DNA of 64,000 nucleotides from assembly GCA_017446885.1 (NCBI GenBank), contig JAFSOR010000009.1:1-64000 (forward strand), written 5' to 3'. The notes under the pieces are model-generated. The model was given only the letters and a program-made list of their open reading frames with translations. It made no database searches and had not been told where the DNA came from. Positions 57,165 to 64,000 of the stretch are shown piece after piece. The position numbers and the translations under genes are program-made. Every line of letters starts with the position of its first letter. Position 1 is the stretch's first letter. The stretch is from Spirochaetia bacterium (lineage in GTDB: Bacteria; Spirochaetota; Spirochaetia; CADAEX01).

Positions 57165-59095
57165 GAGAGAAAAAGAACAGTCATAGCTATTTTAATGTAG
57201 AGTATCCAAGTAGTGGTATATTTTCAAAATTTAATTTAAAAAAGTTTAATAATGCTACACTTTTAAAAGATGAAGAAGTAAAAATCCTTGAAAATAATGG
57301 ATGCTGGGCTGAGAACTGGAAACAGATTTATGTAAAACGGCCTTTCGACCCACATCTGGTACGGAACACAGGGTTCTATGGAAATGTCTACATAGGCCGC
57401 CTTGAGAAAGGATTCATCCAGTTCCATGGTCTCTCTCATCCCATAGGAATCTACGGCTGCCAGATAACATCTTCCTGTATCGACGACTATTCAGCACTCT
57501 CAGACAGCACTATATCCGAATCTCTTATAGGGCGCAGTGTCATAATCCACAGCTGCAGCGAGATTTCCACCGAATCCGATGCCTTTAAAAATCCTGTTGT
57601 GATAGGAGCTGGCAACGAGAAAGCCGGGTGCGAGGCTGTGCTGTTTGCAGGGATAACCCTGCAGGAGATATGGATGCAGGTCTATCTTAAGGAACACCAG
57701 CTTCTTAACCAGTTCCTGGCCGAATTCACTGCACATAAGCTCAGCACTGCCTCCCCATATACTGTTATAGAAGATAACTGCGTAATAGAGAACACCAAAG
57801 CTGTGCGCAGCGTCAAACTTGGAAAGCGGGGCGTTATTTCGGGTGCTTCCAGGGTGGAAGAGTGCGTAATAGCCTCTTCCTCTGCAAACCGCACCTCCAT
57901 CTGCGACAACGCTGTTGTGCGCCAGGCCTTCATAGGAAGCGGCGTAAATATCGAGTCGGGCGCCTTTGTAGAGCAATGCTTTCTGGACAGCCATGTTACC
58001 ATAAATCAGTATGCCCGGTTAATACAGAGCGCAGTGGGGGTAGACTCCACCATAGCATGCGGCGAGGTTCAGAACTGCTTTATAGCGCCGCTTCACCAGC
58101 AGCACCACAACAGCTCGTTCCTTATTGCGGCCGGCCTGGGCGGGCAGTGCAACATAGCCTCGGGTGCCAACCTGGGCTCGAACCACAACAGCAGGGCAAA
58201 CGACGGATGCATGGTGGCTGGAAGGGGCTTCTGGGCAGGCCTAAGCACCTCGGTCAAGTATAATTCTTACTTTGCCCCGTTCACTCTTCTGGCCAAGAGC
58301 AGCTTTGCCTATGAGCTTGACATAAAGCTGCCGTTTGCCCTGGTTTCCGATAATATAAAGGAAAACTGTCTGGACATTATGCCTGCCTACTGGTGGCGTC
58401 ACAATATGTATGCCCTGTTCCGCAATAACCTTAAGTTCCAGAGCCGCCTTGGAAAGGCAGCCGGGACAATAGAGCACCGGTTCATGGCTCCTGACACAGC
58501 CGAGGATATTCAGAATGCCTTGGAAATCCTGAAAGCATATAAAAAGAAGGTTCCAGATCACGATATGGAAAATTCATCACGCAAGGTTCAGATTCTTGGC
58601 ATAGACGATGGAATCAAAGCTTATAAGGAGATGCTCCTGTGGTATGGTGTATCCACAGTTCTTGACTGGCTTAAGAGGCCTGGAGTTACCGCAGGCAAGT
58701 ACAACGATATTCCTATAGATTCCTCCAAGGGCACCTGGGGCTGGAGCAATGTGTGCGGCCACCTGGTTTGCAATGCCGACCTTAAGCAGCTGGTGCATGA
58801 TATAGAGCAGGGCGACTTTATCTCCTGGGACGACGTGGAGGAACGCTTTATGCGGTTTGACCTTGAGTATCCTAAGACCAGGTTTGCCCACGCCCTGCAT
58901 ATTCTGGCAGTTCTCTATGGAAAAAAGACATTTGACCAGGAGATGCAGGAAAAAATTCAAAAAGATTATGAAAAACTCTCTGACAAGATAAAAAAGCAGA
59001 TTGTCGCCACACGGACCAAGGATTTTGAGAATAAATTCCGCAAAAATACAGTCAAAGAGGACGACTTTCTGGTGGAAATACTCTCCACTATTTGA
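57161..59095 (+). CDS. DUF4954 left-handed beta-helix protein
   Basis: 644 residues. A long series of hexapeptide-like turns (GNVYIGRLEKGFIQFHGL; GVDSTIACGEVQNCFIAPLH) forms a left-handed beta-helix as in sugar-nucleotide transferases, followed by a helical C-terminal domain (about 410-644). DUF4954 is shared by spirochaetes and Bacteroidetes and lacks a confirmed activity; relatives are annotated as UDP-GlcNAc pyrophosphorylase-like. The first about 45 codons are much more AT-rich than the rest. It overlaps the M23-like gene by 4 bases. Confidence 0.88.
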   Translation: MREKKNSHSYFNVEYPSSGIFSKFNLKKFNNATLLKDEEVKILENNGCWAENWKQIYVKRPFDPHLVRNTGFYGNVYIGRLEKGFIQFHGLSHPIGIYGCQITSSCIDDYSALSDSTISESLIGRSVIIHSCSEISTESDAFKNPVVIGAGNEKAGCEAVLFAGITLQEIWMQVYLKEHQLLNQFLAEFTAHKLSTASPYTVIEDNCVIENTKAVRSVKLGKRGVISGASRVEECVIASSSANRTSICDNAVVRQAFIGSGVNIESGAFVEQCFLDSHVTINQYARLIQSAVGVDSTIACGEVQNCFIAPLHQQHHNSSFLIAAGLGGQCNIASGANLGSNHNSRANDGCMVAGRGFWAGLSTSVKYNSYFAPFTLLAKSSFAYELDIKLPFALVSDNIKENCLDIMPAYWWRHNMYALFRNNLKFQSRLGKAAGTIEHRFMAPDTAEDIQNALEILKAYKKKVPDHDMENSSRKVQILGIDDGIKAYKEMLLWYGVSTVLDWLKRPGVTAGKYNDIPIDSSKGTWGWSNVCGHLVCNADLKQLVHDIEQGDFISWDDVEERFMRFDLEYPKTRFAHALHILAVLYGKKTFDQEMQEKIQKDYEKLSDKIKKQIVATRTKDFENKFRKNTVKEDDFLVEILSTI

Positions 59096-59152
59096 TTTAT
59101 CTTTGAACTTCATAAAGAAAATTTATCACAAATAGAAATCATTACTATTTTT

Positions 59153-59182
59153 TTGACTTTCTCCTTTTTTCTCGGCTATTTT
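59153..59182 (+). promoter_or_regulatory. Candidate promoter of pflBA
   Basis: TTGACT (59153-59158), 17-18-bp spacer, CTATTT/TATTTT (59176-59182). It would give a short leader of about 20 nt with AAGGAGG. Confidence 0.45.
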
Positions 59183-59207
59183 GAAGTCAGAGAACAAGGA
59201 GGAAACT

Positions 59208-61424
59208 ATGAATTTTGTTTCTGGTGACTGGAACGATACAATTGATGTAAGGGATTTTATACAAAAAAACTACACCCCTTACGATGGTGATGGAGCATTC
59301 CTTACAGGCCCTACAGAACGGACTAAAAAGCTGTGGGAAGAACTTAGCGTGCTGCTCGAGAAAGAGCGCAAATCTCCAGGCAGAGTGCTGGATGCCGATA
59401 CCAAGGTTATTTCAGGTATTACTTCGCATCCGGCTGGATATATAAACAAGGATCTTGAGGTAATAGTAGGGCTTCAGACCGAAAAGCCTTTAAAGCGGGC
59501 AATTATGCCTTTCGGCGGGCTCCGTATGGTGGAGCAGGCCCTTGAGGAGCACGGATATCATCTGGATCCGGAGGTAAAGAAGATATTCAAGTACCGCAGA
59601 ACCCATAACGAGAGCGTTTTTGGAGTATATACCGACGATATAAGGGCTGCCCGCTCATCCAAGCTGCTTACAGGGCTGCCCGATGCCTACGGCCGTGGAA
59701 GAATTATAGGCGACTACCGCCGCGTGGCCCTTTATGGTGTGGACTACCTTCTTGCCAAGAAGCTTAGGGCAAAGATCAAGTTTGACCGCATGACCATGAC
59801 CGACTTTATAGTGCGCAAGAGGGAAGAGATAAACATGCAGATGGAGGCGCTGGAACAGCTTAAGGAGCTGGGTTCCATATACGGTTTCGACATCTCAAAG
59901 CCTGCAAAGGATACAAAAGAGGCTATCCAGTGGCTATATTTCGGATACCTTGCTGCAGTAAAGGAGCAGAACGGCGCTGCCATGAGTCTTGGAAGAACAT
60001 CGACATTCCTTGACATCTGGGCAGAACGGGACCTTAAAGAGGGCAGATATACCGAGCAGGAGATTCAGGAGATGGTGGACCAGTTCATAATCAAGCTGCG
60101 AATTGTCCGTTTCCTGCGTACCCTGGACTACGACAACATCTTTGCAGGCGACCCGGTATGGGTTACCGAATCTATCGGCGGCATGGGGCTTGATGGACGC
60201 CATATGGTCACCAAGATGAGCTACCGTTTCCTCCACACCCTGGAGAACCTGGGGCCTGCACCGGAGCCTAACCTGACTATACTGTGGAGCACCCGGCTGC
60301 CAGAGAACTTCAAGCGTTTTGCGACAAGCATATCTATAGAGACCAGCTCTATACAGTACGAGAACGACGACCTTATGCGTGTTGACCTGGGCGACGACTA
60401 CGGAATAGCCTGCTGTGTATCGCCTATGCGTATTGGAAAGCAGATGCAGTTCTTCGGTGCCAGGGCCAACTTGGCAAAGTGCCTTTTGTACGCTATAAAC
60501 GGCGGTGTTGACGAGATTACCGGAAAGCAGGTGGCTCCTCCATATAAGCCTATTACCAGCGAATATCTGGACTATGACGAGGTCATGGAGAAGTTTGAGT
60601 ACATGTCAAACTATCTGGCAACCGTGTATACAAAGGCTCTGTACATGATTCACTACATGCACGACAAATATAACTACGAGACCCTTGAGATGGCACTTAT
60701 GGATGAGCGTATGAAACGTACCACAGCCTGCGGTATGGCAGGGCTCAGTGTAGTTGCCGACTCATTGTCTGCCATCAAGTATGCCAAGGTAAAGCCAATA
60801 AGGAACGAGAAAGGGCTTGCCGTGGACTTCGAGATAGAGGGCGATTATCCTAAATATGGAAACAATGACGACCGTGTGGATAGAATTGCTGTAAAGGTGA
60901 CCAAGATGTTCATGAACGATATCCGCAAGAACAAGATGTACAGGGACAGCACACCGACACAGTCAATCCTGACTATAACATCCAATGTGGAATATGGAAA
61001 GAACACAGGTTCGACACCGGACGGCAGAAAGATAGGTGTTCCACTGGCACCGGGTGCAAACCCTATGCATGGCCGGGATACAAACGGAGCTCTGGCATCG
61101 CTTTTAAGCGTAGCCAAAATTCCATGGGCCGACTGCCAGGACGGTATCTCCTACACATTCTCCATGGCTCCGTCAGCCCTGGGCAAGAGCAATCAAGAGC
61201 GCAGCACAAACCTTATCACTCTTTTGGACGGCTACATGACAGCCACAGGACAGCACCTTAACGTGAATGTGCTTAACCGCGAGACACTTATGGATGCAAT
61301 GGATCATCCCGAGAAGTATCCGCAGCTTACTATCAGGGTCTCGGGCTATGCTGTAAACTTTATCAAGCTTAGCCGCGAGCAGCAGCTGGATGTTATATCC
61401 AGGACATTCCACGAGAAGATGTGA
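59208..61424 (+). CDS. pflB: Pyruvate formate-lyase
   Basis: 738 residues. [12 protein letters not shown] carries the catalytic Cys402-Cys403 pair and RVSGYAVNF near the C-terminus the glycyl-radical Gly713, both as in true PFL. It converts pyruvate and CoA to acetyl-CoA and formate without oxygen. AAGGAGG fixes the ATG at 59208; an in-frame start nine codons upstream lies before this site. pflA follows at once. Confidence 0.96.
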   Translation: MNFVSGDWNDTIDVRDFIQKNYTPYDGDGAFLTGPTERTKKLWEELSVLLEKERKSPGRVLDADTKVISGITSHPAGYINKDLEVIVGLQTEKPLKRAIMPFGGLRMVEQALEEHGYHLDPEVKKIFKYRRTHNESVFGVYTDDIRAARSSKLLTGLPDAYGRGRIIGDYRRVALYGVDYLLAKKLRAKIKFDRMTMTDFIVRKREEINMQMEALEQLKELGSIYGFDISKPAKDTKEAIQWLYFGYLAAVKEQNGAAMSLGRTSTFLDIWAERDLKEGRYTEQEIQEMVDQFIIKLRIVRFLRTLDYDNIFAGDPVWVTESIGGMGLDGRHMVTKMSYRFLHTLENLGPAPEPNLTILWSTRLPENFKRFATSISIETSSIQYENDDLMRVDLGDDYGIACCVSPMRIGKQMQFFGARANLAKCLLYAINGGVDEITGKQVAPPYKPITSEYLDYDEVMEKFEYMSNYLATVYTKALYMIHYMHDKYNYETLEMALMDERMKRTTACGMAGLSVVADSLSAIKYAKVKPIRNEKGLAVDFEIEGDYPKYGNNDDRVDRIAVKVTKMFMNDIRKNKMYRDSTPTQSILTITSNVEYGKNTGSTPDGRKIGVPLAPGANPMHGRDTNGALASLLSVAKIPWADCQDGISYTFSMAPSALGKSNQERSTNLITLLDGYMTATGQHLNVNVLNRETLMDAMDHPEKYPQLTIRVSGYAVNFIKLSREQQLDVISRTFHEKM

Positions 61425-61435
61425 GAAAGGGCGAG

Positions 61436-62143
61436 ATGACAGGAAGAATTCATTCCTTTGAGTCATTCGGTGCAGTGGATGGGCCTGGTGTGCGCTATGT
61501 GGTGTTTTTCCAGGGCTGCCCGCTGCGCTGTATGTTCTGTCATAATCCCGACACATGGGATGCGACGGCAGGAAAGGAATACACTGCCCGGGAAGTAGTG
61601 GAGAAAATTCTTCCTTTCCGCAATTTTTACGACCACGGCGGGGGTGTCACCCTTTCGGGGGGCGAGCCGCTTATGCAGCTGGACTTTGCCACAGAGCTTC
61701 TGGGGCTTTTAAAGGGTTCTGGTCTTCATACCGCCATTGACACCTCTGCCGCAATACCGCTTGAAAAAGCACGCAAGGCAATAGATATTGCCGATATGCT
61801 GCTTTTGGATTTCAAGGCCTTTGACAGCGCCCTGTGCGAGAAAATCACAGGCAGGCCACATGTCCTTGAGCAGGAGAAGGAGTACTTGGAATACTGCCAG
61901 AGCACCGGCAAGAAGGTGTGGATACGCCACGTGATTGTCCCTGGGCTAACTCTGAACGAGGAGCATCTTAAGGGGCTTGGAAGTTATCTGCATAAGTTCT
62001 CATGCGTAGAGAAGATAGAGAGCCTTGCTTTCCACAAGATGGGGGAGTTCAAGTGGCAGAAGGATCTTTATAAGCTTGCCGGCACCGAGCCGCCATCGGA
62101 TAAGGATATGAAAAAGGTATCAGAGCTTTTAGAAAGCTATTGA
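61436..62143 (+). CDS. pflA: Pyruvate formate-lyase activating enzyme
   Basis: 235 residues, radical SAM. CPLRCMFC (Cys28, Cys32, Cys35) binds the 4Fe-4S cluster and GGGVTLSGGEPLMQ the SAM. The start MTGRIHSFESFGAVDGPGVR is conserved in PflA. It places the radical on Gly713 of PflB. AAAGGG before the ATG at 61436 decides against an upstream GTG that overlaps pflB. Its 3' end overlaps the convergent oppF by 7 bases. Confidence 0.95.
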   Translation: MTGRIHSFESFGAVDGPGVRYVVFFQGCPLRCMFCHNPDTWDATAGKEYTAREVVEKILPFRNFYDHGGGVTLSGGEPLMQLDFATELLGLLKGSGLHTAIDTSAAIPLEKARKAIDIADMLLLDFKAFDSALCEKITGRPHVLEQEKEYLEYCQSTGKKVWIRHVIVPGLTLNEEHLKGLGSYLHKFSCVEKIESLAFHKMGEFKWQKDLYKLAGTEPPSDKDMKKVSELLESY

Positions 62144-63057
62144 TATAACCAGCAGGCGCAGCTGTGATCATTTTTCTCTCCTGGTTTCAGCTGCGGATTT
62201 GCTTTTCTGCATATCTCTTTATGCACCGGGCATCTGCTGTAGAACGGGCATCCTGCTTCCATATGGATTAAATCGGGAACTTCGCCAGTTATTTTCTGCT
62301 CGAATATCCGTTTGTTCTTTCCTATCTCCGGCACAACGCTTAGCAGAAGCTTGGTATAAGGGTGCATCGGGTTTGCATACAGCTCCTGCGGTGGGGCGCT
62401 TTCAACGATATAACCGGCATACATTACCGATACTGTATCACTCATATAAAGAACTACCGCTATGTTGTGGGCTATGAATATATAAGAAATTTCCAGTTTA
62501 TCCTGAAGTTCCAGCAGCAGGTTGAGAATCTGGGACTGTATAGAGACATCAAGGGATGAAACAGGCTCATCGCATATCACTATGCCAGGCCTTGATGATA
62601 TTGCCCTTCCTATGCAGATACGCTGTCTCTGGCCTCCCGAGAACTCGTGTGGATACTTGGATCCCCAATCCTTGGGCAGACCCACCAGCTCTAAAAGGTG
62701 CTCAGCCTCATCAGGTATCTCGCTCTTTGTTATCATTTTGGCAGCCAGAAGTGGCTCTGTTATTATATCCTTGACCTGCATCTTCGGGTTAAGGGAAAGG
62801 TACGGATCCTGGAATATGTACTGCATCTTTGTTTCTTTAGGTTCAAGGGTTATGGAGCCGGAGTCGGGGTTCTGTATTCCCAGGATTGTCTTGGCCAGAG
62901 TCGATTTGCCGCAGCCCGATTCGCCTACAATGCCCAGAGTCTGCTTTTTTCCAAGGGTGAATGAGACTCCGTTAAGGGCATGGATTTTATCGGCTGAGGT
63001 GCTGAACCTGCCAGCCTTGAGAGGGTAGTGTTTTACAAGGTCTTTAACTGTAAGCAT
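62137..63057 (-). CDS. oppF: Oligopeptide ABC transporter ATP-binding protein (OppF type)
   Basis: 306 residues. Walker A is GESGCGKST (about 45-53), signature FSGGQRQRICIGRAI near 140, Walker B IVICDEPVSSLD. The C-terminal region has the OppF/DppF pattern HPYTKLLLSVVPEIGK and a Cys motif CPFYSRCPVHKEIC that binds an Fe-S cluster in some relatives. It forms the ATPase pair with the overlapping upstream gene (14 bases). Di- or oligopeptide uptake is the likely role. Confidence 0.93.
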   Translation of the reverse strand: MLTVKDLVKHYPLKAGRFSTSADKIHALNGVSFTLGKKQTLGIVGESGCGKSTLAKTILGIQNPDSGSITLEPKETKMQYIFQDPYLSLNPKMQVKDIITEPLLAAKMITKSEIPDEAEHLLELVGLPKDWGSKYPHEFSGGQRQRICIGRAISSRPGIVICDEPVSSLDVSIQSQILNLLLELQDKLEISYIFIAHNIAVVLYMSDTVSVMYAGYIVESAPPQELYANPMHPYTKLLLSVVPEIGKNKRIFEQKITGEVPDLIHMEAGCPFYSRCPVHKEICRKANPQLKPGEKNDHSCACWLYQ

Positions 63058-64000
63058 GGAAACACCTCACTTTCCGCCCATTTTTTTCTATAATCAGGGG
63101 CTTTGATTCCATGCATTCCGCAGTGCAGAATCTGCACCGCTTGGCATATGGACAGCCCTGGATAATCTGGCCCGGGTCTGGCACCTTGCCAGGGATGGCA
63201 AAAAGGGTATCCTGGCCTTTGAACATTCCTGGCTTGGGAATGGAGCGCAAAAGATCTTTTGTGTAGGGATGCATAGGGTTTGATATGACATCCCTGGCAG
63301 GCCCTTCTTCCATAAGGGAGCCGGCATACAGGATTATTATGCGGTCGCAGAAGTCCTCCACCAGAGCCAGGTCGTGGGTTATGAATATTATTGACATGCC
63401 TGTCTCTTTCTGCTTTTCCTTAAGCAGGCCTAAAATCTGTGCCTGGGTTGTCACATCCAGGGCTGTGGTGGGCTCGTCGGCAATAAGTATGTCGGGGTGG
63501 CAGGCCAGGGCCTGGGCTATCATCATGCGCTGCAGCATTCCCCCCGACATCTGGAACGGGTAGTCCTGCGCCCGCATCTTGGAATTTGGTATATGCACCT
63601 GCTCCAAAAGCTCAAGGGCTGCCTTGTATGCATCTTCCTTGCTCCCTTTTCCATGCAGGCGCAGGCTTTCGCCCACCTGGCCTCCAAGCCTGAAAAGCGG
63701 GTTGAAAGAGGCTGATGGCTCCTGGAATATCATGGATATCCGGTTGCCCCTTATCATCTCCATCTCTTTCTCAGAAAGCTTGTTAAGGTCTATATAATGG
63801 TCGCCACTTTTAAGAAGAATCTGGCTTTCGGGCAAAACCTTGCCAGGCTCGTCAATCAGTTTCATTATAGAAAGGTTTGTTACGCTTTTTCCGCTTCCAG
63901 ATTCCCCGATTATGGCCAGAATCTCATGGCTGCAAAGGCTGAACGAAAGGGAATCCACTGCAGTGACCTCACGGTCTACCATGTAAAAGCGTGTTGTAAG
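63044..64000 (-). CDS. oppD: Oligopeptide ABC transporter ATP-binding protein (OppD type), 5' partial
   Basis: At least 319 residues; the frame stays open to the right edge (LTTRFYM before the first internal Met), so the true start lies outside. Walker [11 protein letters not shown]-loop [20 protein letters not shown], signature [16 protein letters not shown], Walker [13 protein letters not shown] and the C-terminal [15 protein letters not shown] with [14 protein letters not shown] fit OppD/DppD. It pairs with OppF; the permease genes are expected further right. Confidence 0.93.
   Translation of the reverse strand, partial: LTTRFYMVDREVTAVDSLSFSLCSHEILAIIGESGSGKSVTNLSIMKLIDEPGKVLPESQILLKSGDHYIDLNKLSEKEMEMIRGNRISMIFQEPSASFNPLFRLGGQVGESLRLHGKGSKEDAYKAALELLEQVHIPNSKMRAQDYPFQMSGGMLQRMMIAQALACHPDILIADEPTTALDVTTQAQILGLLKEKQKETGMSIIFITHDLALVEDFCDRIIILYAGSLMEEGPARDVISNPMHPYTKDLLRSIPKPGMFKGQDTLFAIPGKVPDPGQIIQGCPYAKRCRFCTAECMESKPLIIEKNGRKVRCFHAYS

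Overview
The window looks like chromosome of a host- or rumen-type treponeme (Spirochaetota). Reasons: adjacent uvrA and lptD-like genes (an order I recall from Treponema pallidum, from memory only), a DUF4954 beta-helix protein, BspA-like and Gly/Asp-tailed surface lipoproteins, a small spirochaete-type zinc-ribbon protein, and fermentative genes (pyruvate formate-lyase with its activase, iron alcohol dehydrogenase). Most genes have moderate GC. Two AT-rich stretches, 1-2800 and about 20800-22600, differ from their surroundings and look acquired.

Region 1 (1-2770) is a cassette-like array. Four copies of a 36-bp element with an internal inverted repeat (at 362, 952, 1169, 2266) separate unrelated small units: the end of a chloramphenicol acetyltransferase gene, a C-terminal toxin fragment with a probable immunity gene, a promoter-tRNA-like RNA-terminator unit, and an antitoxin/zeta-toxin pair. 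The layout resembles an integron cassette array with very short attC-like sites; no integrase is in view.

Region 2 (2.4-9.6 kb): a YegP-like DUF1508 protein, a lipoprotein joining a class I glutamine amidotransferase to a HAD phosphatase, a Nif11-type RiPP precursor peptide, an ABM monooxygenase, an OPT transporter, an Ldh2-family dehydrogenase and a CmpB-like membrane protein. Region 3 (9.6-15.3 kb): a Y-family polymerase with a small partner gene, a VOC protein, a decayed BspA-like lipoprotein gene, a DUF4143 ATPase, and a lipoprotein whose promoter spacer is made of (CT)9, the signature of a phase-variable promoter. A 148-bp palindromic element precedes the zinc-ribbon gene.

Region 4 (15.3-26 kb): NUDIX-hisC-outer-membrane protein, Na+ symporters of the NSS and AGCS families, two more DUF4143-type ATPases, and an AT-rich HNH-DGQHK protein that may be a defence gene. 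Region 5 (26-42.3 kb): argA, a DUF1538 membrane protein overlapping a double PII-like gene, nadK, recN, an exported protein and an EamA transporter; then a 594-bp repeat-rich gap and uvrA-lptD-argS.

Region 6 (42.3-53.4 kb, mostly minus strand): a thioesterase, a PhnP-like hydrolase, GDPD, a thiamine ABC transporter (thiBPQ) under a TPP riboswitch, tRNA-Asn, a NUDIX protein, an iron alcohol dehydrogenase, and a PHP/DRTGG/CBS-ATPase/DRTGG cluster of the kind found beside [FeFe] hydrogenases. Region 7 (53.4-64 kb): pgi, cdd, an operon of an exported protein, a zinc-ligand-free M23-like protein and DUF4954, then pflB-pflA and two oligopeptide ABC ATPases running off the right edge.
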